Part shown: piece after piece, positions 24,657-34,251 of the stretch | Numbering within the stretch: position 1 is the stretch's first letter | How the letters are laid out: each line of letters opens with the position of its first letter | NCBI RefSeq assembly: GCF_900103665.1 | Contig: NZ_FNGY01000003.1 | Location: 620,001 to 684,000 of the forward strand | Reading direction: 5' to 3' | Source of the DNA: Pedobacter steynii | GTDB lineage: Bacteria > Bacteroidota > Bacteroidia > Sphingobacteriales > Sphingobacteriaceae | Length of the DNA: 64,000 nucleotides | Made by a program: the position numbers and the translations under genes | Notes under the pieces: generated by a model | Told to the model about the DNA's origin: nothing | Seen by the model: the letters and a program-made list of their open reading frames with translations, nothing else | The model's database searches: none

Positions 24657-26795
24657 TTATGCTTTTTTGTTTGCAGCAGCAAGCCCCATGAAGTCGGCCA
24701 TTACTTTAACAGATTCATCTTCTATAAAATCAAAAGCGTCCTCTTTAGTTGCTTTATCCCCTTTTTTCAATGCAGGAAGGCCTCTGAAACTTCTTAACTC
24801 GTTTCTTCTGGTAAAGCTTTCGGCCTCTTGTGCATCACGCTCTTTCTTCAGTTTAGTTTCATTTAAAGTCACAGACCTTTCCTTGTTCCGTTTTTTTGCA
24901 TCGGCGAGGTTTTGCTTGAAATACTTGAAGTATAACGATTCCGCCATGCGTTTTTCGCTTCTTTTGATCAGTTCAGCCTTGATGGCAGAAAGGTTGCTCA
25001 GTGGCTGAAATCCAGCACTATTGATCACATCCCAGGATAAGGCAGAAGGCTGACTGCTTTCGCCTATTTTATCCGTCTGGTATCTGGAAGGAAACATCAC
25101 ATCCGGGTTCACCCCTTTCAACTGTGTACTGCTTCCGGTAATCCGGTAATATTTATCCATGGTCAGGTTGATCTGTCCCAGATTTATCGCTTCAGGGCTT
25201 GCTGCTTTCTTCTGACTGGCATCAACCTGGTTGATTAAGCCTGCCATTTTTTTCAGCACCTCAGGATTTACCAGCCTGTTTAAGTCAATCACAGACTGCA
25301 CAGTTCCCTTACCGTAAGTCTGACTTCCCATCACAATACCGCGGTCATAATCCTGAATCACTCCTGTGAAAATTTCCGAAGAGGAAGCACTGGAACGGTC
25401 TACGATCACACCCAATGGCCCGGTCCAGGAAAGCTCATTTCCGCTTAAGGTTTCAACCCTGGTCTTACCGCTTAAATTCTTCACCTGAACAATTGGTCCT
25501 TTATCAATAAATAAGCCGGCTAAAGAAACCGCTTCCAATAAAGCTCCGCCCCCATTTCCACGCAAATCCATCACGATCCCGTCTACCTTATCCTGATTTT
25601 TAAGGGTATCGATCAGTAATTTCACATCGCGTGTGGTACTTTTAAAATTCTTATCTCCGGATCTTGCCGCCTCAAAATCAAGATAAAAGGCCGGAACATA
25701 GATGACACCTACTTTATAGTCTTTTCCATTGTTATGGACTGTTTTCACACTTTTCTGTGCAGACTGTGCCTGCTGAATCACTTTTTCACGAAGCAATTCC
25801 ACGATTACCGGTTCAGAAGACAATTCTCTGCCATCAGGAATGACCTTGAGGCGGACTTTTGTTCCTTTAGCTCCTTTAATCTTGGAAATACTTACATCTA
25901 AGCGCCAGCCCACGATACTCTCAAACGGCCCATCGCCCTGAGCTACCGCCACGATCCGGTCGCCGGCACTCAATTTCTTTCCTTTAGCTGCAGGACCTCC
26001 GGGAACAATACTTACGATTTTAGGCACTTCGTTCTCGATCATTAATAAGGCACCAATGCCGACTATTGAACGCGACATTTCCTCATTAAAAGCTTTCGCA
26101 TTGGAGGCGTTAAAATAATTCGTGTGCGGGTCTAATGAGGCGGTTAGTGCATCCATCAGCATTTGAAAGACGTCCTGATTGTTCACCTTGGCAACCTGAG
26201 TTTTTAAATCCAGGTAATTTTTGCTTACCGTTTCTATGCTTTTTGCCGGTGCTGAACCTGCAAGGTTCAAATTGATCAGTTCATATTTAACCCTTTTTTT
26301 CCAGGTGTCATTTAATTCCATTGCTGAAGCAGGCCAGGCTAATTTTGAGCGGTCGTAAACATAGGTATCATTCTGACCGAAATTCATCGTTGTTTTCAGC
26401 TGAGCTACGGCATAGTCAAGACGTTCATTCAGCCTTTTAGCGTACATGTTGTAAATGTAAAAAGGAGCGGTTAAATCTCCGTTTTTAAAATCATCATCCA
26501 GCTGATACCTGTACTTTTCGAAGTCTTTGATATCTGAACTCAGGAAATAATTTTTCCCCTGATCTAAGGTTTTAATGTACTGATCCAAAACGATGGAAGA
26601 GATCGAATCATTCACCTTTATCTTTTTATAATTGTAGTTTTCAATCAATGCAACCACCTCTTTGATCACGAATTGCTGCTGTATATCTGGCTTAATATTC
26701 TTTACTCCATCCACAAGGGGTTGCGTTTTTGGTGCCGCTGCCTGACAAGCAAGCACAGCCGTAGTGAAAAACACAAATGATAACCTTCCTAACAT
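24657..26795 (-). CDS. prc: Prc/Tsp-type carboxy-terminal processing protease
   Basis: A 712-residue S41 protease of the tail-specific type. The order is signal peptide (LGRLSFVFFTTAVLACQAA), an N-terminal helical domain with YFLSSDIKDFEKYR and SLDPHTNYF, a PDZ domain (IVSIVPGGPAAKGKKLSAGD), the protease core with the Ser in DRSSASSSEIF and the Lys in YGKGTVQ, and a C-terminal DUF3340-like helical domain. Such proteases trim or degrade periplasmic proteins from the C-terminus. The ATG at 26795 is chosen because the signal peptide begins there; the frame is open for 55 codons upstream. The cysteine at the end of the signal may be lipidated (AVLAC). Confidence 0.92.
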   Translation of the reverse strand: MLGRLSFVFFTTAVLACQAAAPKTQPLVDGVKNIKPDIQQQFVIKEVVALIENYNYKKIKVNDSISSIVLDQYIKTLDQGKNYFLSSDIKDFEKYRYQLDDDFKNGDLTAPFYIYNMYAKRLNERLDYAVAQLKTTMNFGQNDTYVYDRSKLAWPASAMELNDTWKKRVKYELINLNLAGSAPAKSIETVSKNYLDLKTQVAKVNNQDVFQMLMDALTASLDPHTNYFNASNAKAFNEEMSRSIVGIGALLMIENEVPKIVSIVPGGPAAKGKKLSAGDRIVAVAQGDGPFESIVGWRLDVSISKIKGAKGTKVRLKVIPDGRELSSEPVIVELLREKVIQQAQSAQKSVKTVHNNGKDYKVGVIYVPAFYLDFEAARSGDKNFKSTTRDVKLLIDTLKNQDKVDGIVMDLRGNGGGALLEAVSLAGLFIDKGPIVQVKNLSGKTRVETLSGNELSWTGPLGVIVDRSSASSSEIFTGVIQDYDRGIVMGSQTYGKGTVQSVIDLNRLVNPEVLKKMAGLINQVDASQKKAASPEAINLGQINLTMDKYYRITGSSTQLKGVNPDVMFPSRYQTDKIGESSQPSALSWDVINSAGFQPLSNLSAIKAELIKRSEKRMAESLYFKYFKQNLADAKKRNKERSVTLNETKLKKERDAQEAESFTRRNELRSFRGLPALKKGDKATKEDAFDFIEDESVKVMADFMGLAAANKKA

Positions 26796-26965
26796 TTTCT
26801 TAAATAATTTAAAATTCAACTCTATTTTACTGACCTCAATACGTATCATTATATTTTTCAAATTCTTTGCGAATAACCGGAACAACTGGTTTTTTCTTAA
26901 TTTATCTCCTAATATACTAAAAAAGACAATCCGGATATTCAGGCCAATCTCTTGTATCAATAATT

Positions 26966-27502
26966 TTAGAGTGAATCTTCCTGCTTTCGGAACTCCTCCC
27001 GATACATTTTCAAATCACTTTTCAGGCTTCCTCTGGCGATGTGAATCCTAGTTTTCACGGTTCCAATGGGGATGTTTAGTTCTTTGGCGATTTCGTGGTA
27101 TTTATAGCCTTCAAAATAACGGACAAAGGGAATATAATATTGGGGTTGTAAGTTTTTCAATGCCGCATGGATGTCGTCCATCATACACTTCCCCAGTCCC
27201 ATGTTAACTGTTGCCTTTATCCCCGAACGGAAAGAAATGTCTGTCTGATCATCGATGATCTTTTTAATCAATTTTTTCTTCCGATAACTATTGAGAAAAG
27301 TATTTTTCAGGATCATGAAAAGCCAGGCTTTCAGATTTGTTCCTTTTTTAAATTTTTTAGCATACCGGATGGCTTTTAGAAAAGTATCCTGAACAAGGTC
27401 ATCAGCATCCTCGACATTGTGCGTATAGGACATTGCAAAGGACCATAAGTTTTCTTTGAAACTACACAATTCAAAATTGAAATCTGGAGATAATGTTTTC
27501 AT
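26966..27502 (-). CDS. ECF-type RNA polymerase sigma factor
   Basis: A 178-residue extracytoplasmic-function sigma factor. Region 2 is clear (EDADDLVQDTFLKAIRYAKK, then AWLFMILKNTFLNSYRK, which contacts the -10 element). Region 4 is the helix-turn-helix HEIAKELNIPIGTVKTRIH. Between them is a linker of about 35 residues. No anti-sigma factor gene lies next to it; the next gene is the Prc-type protease 170 bp downstream. Its upstream region (27568-27622) holds three direct repeats of a TAC(T/G)GGT-ending 14-mer on its own strand, so it is probably controlled by a regulator bound there, perhaps the LuxR-type regulator encoded just behind. Confidence 0.93.
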   Translation of the reverse strand: MKTLSPDFNFELCSFKENLWSFAMSYTHNVEDADDLVQDTFLKAIRYAKKFKKGTNLKAWLFMILKNTFLNSYRKKKLIKKIIDDQTDISFRSGIKATVNMGLGKCMMDDIHAALKNLQPQYYIPFVRYFEGYKYHEIAKELNIPIGTVKTRIHIARGSLKSDLKMYREEFRKQEDSL

Positions 27503-27567
27503 GGGGGCTTAGTTTAGTGCAGGGAAAAACATCAAACCTTATGCCGTCAGGCCATAATCAACTCAAT

Positions 27568-27622
27568 ACCAGTATATATTCACTGTAAACCAGTAATAAT
27601 TTTCAGTAACCCGTATTTATTC
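27568..27622 (-). repeat. Three tandem direct repeats, putative operator
   Basis: On the plus strand three units start at 27568, 27589 and 27609: ACCAGTATATATTC, ACCAGTAATAATTT and ACCCGTATTTATTC. Spacing of 21 and 20 bp puts them on one face of the helix. They sit 66-120 bp upstream of the sigma-factor ATG, a normal place for an activator. Confidence 0.5.
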
Positions 27623-27657
27623 AAAAAATAATGCACTAAGGACGGTCTTAACCAGAA

Positions 27658-28308
27658 TTATTGAATCACACCGTTAAGGACAGCATAACGGATTAGTGCG
27701 GCTGTATTGCGTGCTCCTGTTTTTTCGATCAGGCTCTGACGGTGCCCTTCGACCGTTCTTTTGCTGATAAACAACTGTTCAGACATCTCATTATTGGTCA
27801 GCCCCTCGGCGATGAGGTGCAGTACTTCGATTTCCCGGAGAGAAAATTCTATACTTACTTTGGTATCAGAAACGGAATGATACCCATTAAGCATCAATTT
27901 GTCCAGCATGCGAATGGACAGCTCCGAGCACAAATATTTCCCACCGGTACCTACGTGTTTCAAAGAAAAGATCAATTCATCCGCACTCACACTTTTAAGC
28001 AGGTATCCCGAAGCCCCTTCTGTAAAAGCCTGGGCAACATACTTTTCATTGTCATGCATGGAAAGCATCATGACATAGGTTTCCGGTTTGAGCAGCTTCA
28101 TCTCTTTTAACAGCATCATCCCATCCATTCCTGGCATGTTAATATCAGCGAGAACCACATCCACCTGTTGTCCGCTGGCAACGTACTCCAGAACCTCGAT
28201 TCCATTCACTGCTTCGGCAGCGATATTGATATCCTGATCTGTTTCTAACAACATCCTGATGCCATTACGCACAATGTTGTGATCTTCTGCTAATAACACC
28301 TGTAACAT
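27658..28308 (-). CDS. NarL/FixJ-type response regulator (first copy)
   Basis: A 216-residue regulator. The receiver (1-120) has the acidic pocket E8/D9, phosphoacceptor D55 (VVLADINMPGMDG) and a Lys in YLLKSV. The LuxR-type helix-turn-helix (about 150-210) has LREIEVLHLIAEGLTNNEMS and KRTVEGHRQSLIEKTGARN. It is a close paralogue of the regulator at 35236-35892; the C-terminal 30 residues differ at only a few positions. The likely kinase is the PAS histidine kinase encoded two genes upstream. It lies 89 bp downstream of the cheB stop in the same orientation. Confidence 0.94.
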   Translation of the reverse strand: MLQVLLAEDHNIVRNGIRMLLETDQDINIAAEAVNGIEVLEYVASGQQVDVVLADINMPGMDGMMLLKEMKLLKPETYVMMLSMHDNEKYVAQAFTEGASGYLLKSVSADELIFSLKHVGTGGKYLCSELSIRMLDKLMLNGYHSVSDTKVSIEFSLREIEVLHLIAEGLTNNEMSEQLFISKRTVEGHRQSLIEKTGARNTAALIRYAVLNGVIQ

Positions 28309-28397
28309 TCCAGCTGATTTAAATTGCCAATTGTTTGAATAGATAAACGAGAAAGTGGATATTTAAGTTTTTAATATTCATCATTTTATTTGATTTT

Positions 28398-29375
28398 TTA
28401 CCTATTTTTTTCCAAATCAATTAATATTTTTTTCAAACGGTCAATATGAATGCTTATTTGAGCTATTCTTTCCGTTCTGGTTTCTTCATGGAGTACAACG
28501 ATGCTTTTCAATAGATTTTTACGCTCTTCCATCATCCGGACGGCAATCCAAATGGATTCTTCCAGCCCTTTAACCTGTTCTAATTCCAGAATGCGCTCCG
28601 TGAAGGAATGCCCGGTATAACACCTGTACCTGGAAATCTGATCACTTTCAACTTTTACAAGAATGCCACCACAATCCGGACAAGTCATGGAGGTTACAGG
28701 GCCCAATTTCTCCAGATCCTCTACATTACTGCTCATTCTCAGGCTAATCTCTGCTTCGAGTTTTACATCCTCCGGAACCTCCCCAGCAGCACAGGTTGAT
28801 CTGGAAAATAAATCGGAGAGAATATAGCCCATTTCGTTAATTGACACCTTATAATCTACAACGATACTTTTCAATACACTTTCCGGCATATCCGGAAACT
28901 CAGCTTCTTTGGGGTCTTGCACCATACATTTCCCCCCACTTCTCTTGATTGCAGACATGCCCGAAGTGCCATCATCCAGCAGGCCTGTTAATATAATTCC
29001 GGTCACACAAGAATTGTAAGCCGCTGCAGCGGAACGAAAAAGCACATCTATTGAGGGTCTCCAATGGTTATCAAAAGCACCTCTTTTTACGCTGATTTTT
29101 CCCTTTCCCAGCATCATATGCTGATCTGCAGGGGCCAGATAAACCCGGCCATTTTGAATTTCTTCACCATCAACGGGAAGGATGCACTTTAACTCCGTTT
29201 GTTTCTGAATCTGTCCCAGGATAATTTCCGTTAAAGAGTTTCTGGAAATATGGATGACTATAAATACTGCGGCATCAAAATTTTTCTTAAAACCAGCAAC
29301 AAGTTTAGAAACCGCAGCAATCCCACCTGCCGAAGCGCCGATGGTGATGATGTTCCTGACTTCATTTTTAAGCAT
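28398..29375 (-). CDS. cheB: Stand-alone CheB-type methylesterase with zinc-ribbon tail
   Basis: A 325-residue protein with a CheB methylesterase domain (about 8-190) but no receiver. IGASAGGIAAV carries the catalytic Ser, VIHISRNS the His, and LTGLLDDGTSGM the Asp. After the domain, residues 225-260 contain TCPDCGG and RYRCYTGHSF, a likely zinc-binding ribbon seen in this subfamily, then a helical tail. With no chemoreceptor, CheA or CheW in the window, it probably belongs to a signalling system other than classical chemotaxis. The ATG at 29375 lies 10 bp after the kinase stop and begins LKNEVRNIITIGASAGG; the frame is open 19 codons further. Confidence 0.9.
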   Translation of the reverse strand: MLKNEVRNIITIGASAGGIAAVSKLVAGFKKNFDAAVFIVIHISRNSLTEIILGQIQKQTELKCILPVDGEEIQNGRVYLAPADQHMMLGKGKISVKRGAFDNHWRPSIDVLFRSAAAAYNSCVTGIILTGLLDDGTSGMSAIKRSGGKCMVQDPKEAEFPDMPESVLKSIVVDYKVSINEMGYILSDLFSRSTCAAGEVPEDVKLEAEISLRMSSNVEDLEKLGPVTSMTCPDCGGILVKVESDQISRYRCYTGHSFTERILELEQVKGLEESIWIAVRMMEERKNLLKSIVVLHEETRTERIAQISIHIDRLKKILIDLEKNR

Positions 29376-29385
29376 AACACAAAGT

Positions 29386-31014
29386 TTAATAGCCCGAAAG
29401 CTCCGACAATTCGGGATCACTTCTGAATTCAATCGTAATGCTGGTTCCCTTTGCTGAGGTCTGCAGATCCATTTTTCCGTTTAAGAGAAAAATCCGGTTT
29501 TTTATACCACGGATTCCCGATCCCTGAGAAAGCGATTTCTCTACCTCCTTGTCAAAACCAGTCCCATTGTCGCTGATGACGAGCGTAATCATTTCATTTT
29601 CTGTACAGATCTTAATCTCTGCTTCAGTCGCATTTGCGTGTTTGATGCAGTTATTAATCAGTTCCTGAATCATTCTGAAAACATACAGCTGAACCTCAGA
29701 TCTCAGCAGATCAGCCGCGCTGTTGATCACCGTTTTAATCCGAAACTGTGGTGTGCTTAAGCGTTGCGCCATTTCCCGGACTCCTGCGTTAAAGCCGAAA
29801 TCCCTCAATACAGAAGGGGTCAACTCGTAAGACAGTTCCCTGGTTTCCCTGATCGCCTGATCCAGCAGTTTGTTTACATTGGTAAACTCCCCCCTTAAAT
29901 TTTTGGTGAGCTGTATATTCTGCAGGTTTAAACGGATTCCATATAAAATCTGACACACACTGTCGTGCAAGGCGCTGCTGATCTTATAGCGTTCCTTTTC
30001 CTGCGCATTAAAAGTGGCTGATAAAACGAGTTTTTGTTTTTCTTTCTCCAGCGCTTCAGCCTCTCTGGCCAGCCTTTTACGCTCGGTAATGTCCATGATG
30101 ATTCCAGCGAAATAGTTGTGCATGGTCTCATTCTTCACTTCATGCCCTTTGGCAGAAATATTTTTCACTTTCCCGCTTTTTGTAACAATGCGAAATTCCA
30201 GGTCCAGATCCGTAAAAGTATTGATCATATTCAGCAATTTATGCCTTACCCTTTCCTGGTCATTGGGATGGATCAATGCGATCAATCCTTTGATCGTGCC
30301 GTCAAACTCCCAACTGTTTAGCTCCAGAATGGAATAACTGAAAGCATCCAGAAAGACTTTATTGTTGCCCAGCTCCATCGTCCAGGTTCCTGTTCCGGAA
30401 GCGGTAAGTGTCATTTCTAACCGCTGACTGGTTTCAATGAGTTTTTGCTGTGCATTCCTGCTTTCTGAAATGTCAATAACGGTCACATAATATTTACTTT
30501 TTCCGGTAAATATATCGGAAACGGCGATGCCCTCCATCCTGGTATAGAGCTCCTGTCCCCCATTCAAAGAAATCAGAATCTCAGAACTTTGCTTGCTGTC
30601 TTTGGACTGCATTCTATGCAGAAAACCGTAGAAAATCTCCCAGTGTTCCGGGGCGATAAAACTTTGAAAACGCTTTTGGAGTACACTTGATTTGGAAATA
30701 TCCAGCATATCTGCACCGGTTTGATTGGCCTCCTCAACCATTCCCAGATGATCCAGGATAAAATAGCCCACGGGAGCCAGATTAAAGAAACCTGCAAACT
30801 TAGACCTTTCATTTTCCAGCATCTGATAGGAAGCAGAAAGCTCGTCATTCTGCATCTCCAGCTCCAATTGAAAGATCTGTAGCTCTCCCAGCAGTACCTC
30901 GAGCTCCTGATCTGAGATCCTTTCTTCAGCAGAGATTTCCGGATCTTCAGACCTTTCCAATCTTGCCCTCAGCAAGGAAATCACTTTTTCCTTATGGATT
31001 TTCTTTTTGTTCAC
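29386..31014 (-). CDS. PAS-domain histidine kinase, NarX/HisKA_3 type
   Basis: A 542-residue soluble kinase without membrane segments. An N-terminal helical region (1-70) precedes a PAS domain (about 70-190, GYFILDHLGMVEEANQTGA), a second PAS/PAC (about 205-320, ending FAGIIMDITERKR), a coiled stretch, the HisKA_3 dimerisation helix with phospho-His H350 (SALHDSVCQIL) and a HATPase (ELINNCIKHANATEAE, SDNGTGFD, GSGIRGIKNRI). HisKA_3 kinases pair with NarL/FixJ regulators, and two such regulators are in this cluster. Its start overlaps the end of the CheB-CheR gene by 23 bp, so translation is probably coupled and the proteins likely act together. Confidence 0.93.
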   Translation of the reverse strand: MNKKKIHKEKVISLLRARLERSEDPEISAEERISDQELEVLLGELQIFQLELEMQNDELSASYQMLENERSKFAGFFNLAPVGYFILDHLGMVEEANQTGADMLDISKSSVLQKRFQSFIAPEHWEIFYGFLHRMQSKDSKQSSEILISLNGGQELYTRMEGIAVSDIFTGKSKYYVTVIDISESRNAQQKLIETSQRLEMTLTASGTGTWTMELGNNKVFLDAFSYSILELNSWEFDGTIKGLIALIHPNDQERVRHKLLNMINTFTDLDLEFRIVTKSGKVKNISAKGHEVKNETMHNYFAGIIMDITERKRLAREAEALEKEKQKLVLSATFNAQEKERYKISSALHDSVCQILYGIRLNLQNIQLTKNLRGEFTNVNKLLDQAIRETRELSYELTPSVLRDFGFNAGVREMAQRLSTPQFRIKTVINSAADLLRSEVQLYVFRMIQELINNCIKHANATEAEIKICTENEMITLVISDNGTGFDKEVEKSLSQGSGIRGIKNRIFLLNGKMDLQTSAKGTSITIEFRSDPELSELSGY

Positions 31015-33967
31015 GTTCTTTTTCGATGAAGGTTACAATACTCACTGCCTGTTCTTCCGTTTTGGATTCGGGAACGTACTGCACACTGATCATTAACGTC
31101 TTCATACCAATTCCCTGAAAATCGTGCTGGAGGTATAATTCGGTTTTCTGCCTATCATCTAACAAGGCATCCAGTTTATTGGTATTCCATCTGTTATGAA
31201 CAATTTCCATAAAAAATTGTTCTCTGATTTCATCCTCTCTTAATTTAAACAACTTTAAAAACGCATGATTGACCACCAATACCCGCCCTTCTCTGTCCAG
31301 AATAATTGCAGCATGTTTTAACCGGTCTACGGCATCCTGAATGTAACAGAGCAAGCTGGAGAATTTACTTTCCAGGGCTTTAACAGGAGTGATCTTAGTG
31401 AAAGTCAGTACCGCCCCGCTGATGAAATTGTCCATCGTCCGGTAAGGCATAATCCTTAGGTTATACCATTCATTGGATTTGTTTTTTACCTCCAGCTCTT
31501 TCCCATTCAGTTTTTCAATCACCTCTACAATAGCACTTTCAATAGAAGGATAGTCGAAGTTGGAAGCAATATGGGTAATTGACCGTCCTACATCTGAAGA
31601 AATCACATTGAACAACTTGTTTACCTGTGGGGTGAACCTCAGAATATTGAGGTTATTGTCCAGAAAGATCGTCCCTATATCTGTATTGTCCAGCAGGTTC
31701 TTCATATCGTTGTTCATTCGGGTCAGTTCTTCCGCTTTATTCTGATATTGAAGGTTAATGGTCATCAGTTCCTCATTCAGGGACTGCATCTCCTCTTTAG
31801 TCGTCAGTGCTTCTTCGTTGGTACTTTGCAGTTCTTCATTGGTGCTTTGCAATTCTTCATTCGTGGATTTGAGCTCCTCCAGTGAAGTTTCCATCTGTTC
31901 GATGGTCGTATGAAGCTGTTGTTTGGTATACGTCAGCTCTTTTTCCAGTTCTTCCACTGCACTCACCTGGGTCAGGCTACCTTTTGCACCAGCTGTTTTC
32001 CGCTTTTTTACCGGCCCCTGGTCTATGAAAACCACGACAAACATATTTTGCAACTGAATGTCGTTCAGGTAATCCACGGTAAAATCAACCAGTTGGGCCT
32101 GGCCCTGGTAGTCAATCTTCAAACCGGTATATTCAATTTTATCTTTTTGCAGCGCACATTGATGGATTGCATTGCCCAGGGCGTACCTCAGTTCCTCGAC
32201 CACCATTTTATGAATGTTCATTGAAGCTTCTCCGGAGGAGAACCTCAGGTATTTATCAACCTTTCCATTGATATAAGAAATCTCCCCTCTTTCATCTACG
32301 AGCAGAGAAGCCGGAGAATAGGAATCCAGCAACACTTTGTGAAAACGTTCCGCAAGCAAACTTTTGGCTACAGGCTTATCAGTCATCCCTTTAATCGTTT
32401 TATCCGGCTGATTGGTAATGTTAAATGGAAAATCAATCATTTTTCCGGCATTAGATATTCCTTCCTTTCGTTCATAGAGCCTCCATTTGGAGTCCAGGAC
32501 ATTAAAAGCATCATTAAAAGGACCTACAGATTCTGCGGGGCCCAGAAATAACAATCCGCCAATGTTCAGGGAATAATGAAAGATAGGCATCAGTTTTTTC
32601 TGAAGATCTGTGGTCAGATAAATCATCACATTCCGGCAGCAGAGCAAGTCAAGCCGTGTAAAAGGTGCATCTTTAATCAGGTTATGCTGGGCGAAAACAA
32701 TCATTTCACGCACTTCCTTTTTAACGACATAACCATTGTTCTTCTTTACGAAATAACGGTCTAATCTTTCCGCAGAAATCTCTGATATAATATTTGAAAA
32801 GTAAAATCCTGCCCTGGCATGCTCTATGGCGTTCGGGTCCAGGTCTGTCGCAAAAATCTGAACTTTTGTCTGAGGACGGGACTTTACTGCAGCCAGAAAC
32901 TCCATGATCAGAATGGCTATGGAATAAGCTTCTTCTCCCGTAGAGCAGCCTGCAATCCAGACGCGGATCGGATCTTCGTTATTTTTCTTTAAAAGTTTAG
33001 CATAGAGCAGGTCTTTCAATTCCTCGAATGCCGGAACATCCCTGAAAAATTTGGTAACCCCAATCAACAACTCTTTAAATAGGGTTTCTATTTCCTGAGG
33101 ATTTTCCCTCAGGTAGTTGACATAATGGATATAATCGGGAAGCTGATGAAAAGCAATCCTCCGTTCTACCCTTCTGGTAATCGTATTTTTCTTATATAAA
33201 GTGAAATCATGTCCGGTATGTGATCTCAGCAACATTAGAATTTTGTTCAAATGCGTATAGTTGTTTCGTTCAAGAAGCAATTCATCTGTTCCCACGGCTT
33301 TTAATGCAGGGTGGTTCAGGTATTGGATCAGTTTAGCCGGCATTTCTTCCGGAGCAAGGACATAATCCACCATTCCCGTCTCAATTGATGCCGCCGGCAT
33401 GCTGCTATATTCTGCAGTTTCCGGAAGCTGGGCCATCGCCATTCCCAGCTTTTCTTTGATCATCCTTACCCCGGTCTCCCCGTCTGCACCCATTCCTGAG
33501 AAAATAATCGCCACTGCATAGTTCCATTGATCTTCTGCCAGGCTTTGCAGGAAATAATCTATGGACATGTGCGCTCCTTTAGACCTGGAAGCATTGAACA
33601 ACAGCAGGTGCCCATTGTGAATGCCCATATCCCGATCAGGAGGAATCACATACACATGATTGATCACTAATTTTGTTCCGTCTGTGGCTTCAACCACCGG
33701 CATTCCTGTAGACTTCTGCAGCAGTGCGGCAACGCCCATATTCTGGACGGGATCCAGGTGCATAATGATGACAAAAGCAAATCCACAATCGACCGGCATG
33801 TGCAGGAAGAACTTTTCAAAAGCATAAAAAGAGCCCGCAGATCCTCCCATTGCGATAATAGGAAAGAATTTCGTTTGCTTGCTTTTCTCACTCTGTTCTA
33901 ATGTCATTTCAGACAGCTCTTCCTCTTTTAGCAGTTTATGATTAGATTTCTCTACACTTCTGGTCAT
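30992..33967 (-). CDS. CheB-CheR-PAS fusion signalling protein
   Basis: A 991-residue fusion. Order: CheB methylesterase domain (about 35-220; MGGSAGSF, VIIMHLDP, FSGMGADGE), CheR methyltransferase (about 225-480; RVWIAGCSTGEEAYSIAI is the SAM site, and FTRLDLLCCRNVMIYL follows), a PAS-like segment (about 530-650), a long coiled coil with a repeated LQSTNEE unit (about 690-770), and two PAS domains to the C-terminus. Such fusions occur with hybrid two-component systems, where the coiled coil and PAS domains sense or transmit signals. The ATG at 33967 is used; a TTG lies 9 bp upstream. It heads the leftward sensory operon, followed by the kinase, CheB and a regulator. Confidence 0.93.
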   Translation of the reverse strand: MTRSVEKSNHKLLKEEELSEMTLEQSEKSKQTKFFPIIAMGGSAGSFYAFEKFFLHMPVDCGFAFVIIMHLDPVQNMGVAALLQKSTGMPVVEATDGTKLVINHVYVIPPDRDMGIHNGHLLLFNASRSKGAHMSIDYFLQSLAEDQWNYAVAIIFSGMGADGETGVRMIKEKLGMAMAQLPETAEYSSMPAASIETGMVDYVLAPEEMPAKLIQYLNHPALKAVGTDELLLERNNYTHLNKILMLLRSHTGHDFTLYKKNTITRRVERRIAFHQLPDYIHYVNYLRENPQEIETLFKELLIGVTKFFRDVPAFEELKDLLYAKLLKKNNEDPIRVWIAGCSTGEEAYSIAILIMEFLAAVKSRPQTKVQIFATDLDPNAIEHARAGFYFSNIISEISAERLDRYFVKKNNGYVVKKEVREMIVFAQHNLIKDAPFTRLDLLCCRNVMIYLTTDLQKKLMPIFHYSLNIGGLLFLGPAESVGPFNDAFNVLDSKWRLYERKEGISNAGKMIDFPFNITNQPDKTIKGMTDKPVAKSLLAERFHKVLLDSYSPASLLVDERGEISYINGKVDKYLRFSSGEASMNIHKMVVEELRYALGNAIHQCALQKDKIEYTGLKIDYQGQAQLVDFTVDYLNDIQLQNMFVVVFIDQGPVKKRKTAGAKGSLTQVSAVEELEKELTYTKQQLHTTIEQMETSLEELKSTNEELQSTNEELQSTNEEALTTKEEMQSLNEELMTINLQYQNKAEELTRMNNDMKNLLDNTDIGTIFLDNNLNILRFTPQVNKLFNVISSDVGRSITHIASNFDYPSIESAIVEVIEKLNGKELEVKNKSNEWYNLRIMPYRTMDNFISGAVLTFTKITPVKALESKFSSLLCYIQDAVDRLKHAAIILDREGRVLVVNHAFLKLFKLREDEIREQFFMEIVHNRWNTNKLDALLDDRQKTELYLQHDFQGIGMKTLMISVQYVPESKTEEQAVSIVTFIEKEREQKENP

Positions 33968-34095
33968 ACCGATCAAAATTAATAGGCTAATGTAAGATTA
34001 AAATAATTTCTATACAATCCCGCCTTTTTCGGGCAACGCCCTTTCCATTTCCGTCTGGTCATCTGAAAATCAACACCTTAAATGAACAAAAAAAC

Positions 34096-34134
34096 AGGTA
34101 TATACCTCTTTTTTTCCGGGAATAATACTTATTC
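34096..34134. promoter_or_regulatory. Two palindromes upstream of the CheB-CheR gene
   Basis: AGGTATATACCT (34096-34107) is a perfect 12-bp palindrome. GAATAATACTTATTC (34120-34134) has 6-bp perfect arms around TAC. They lie about 130-165 bp upstream of the CheB-CheR ATG and 120-155 bp upstream of the divergent glycosyltransferase. The second shares GAATAATAC with the repeat upstream of the sigma factor. Confidence 0.4.
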
Positions 34135-34251
34135 ACAAAACGATAAGTACCTGATTTTCAAATTAACACTTCATATCAGCTTTGCTAAGTTTAAATTTAT
34201 TGAACAAATGCCTGATCCTGTTCCTGTTCATTAACAATTGATCTGACGCTC

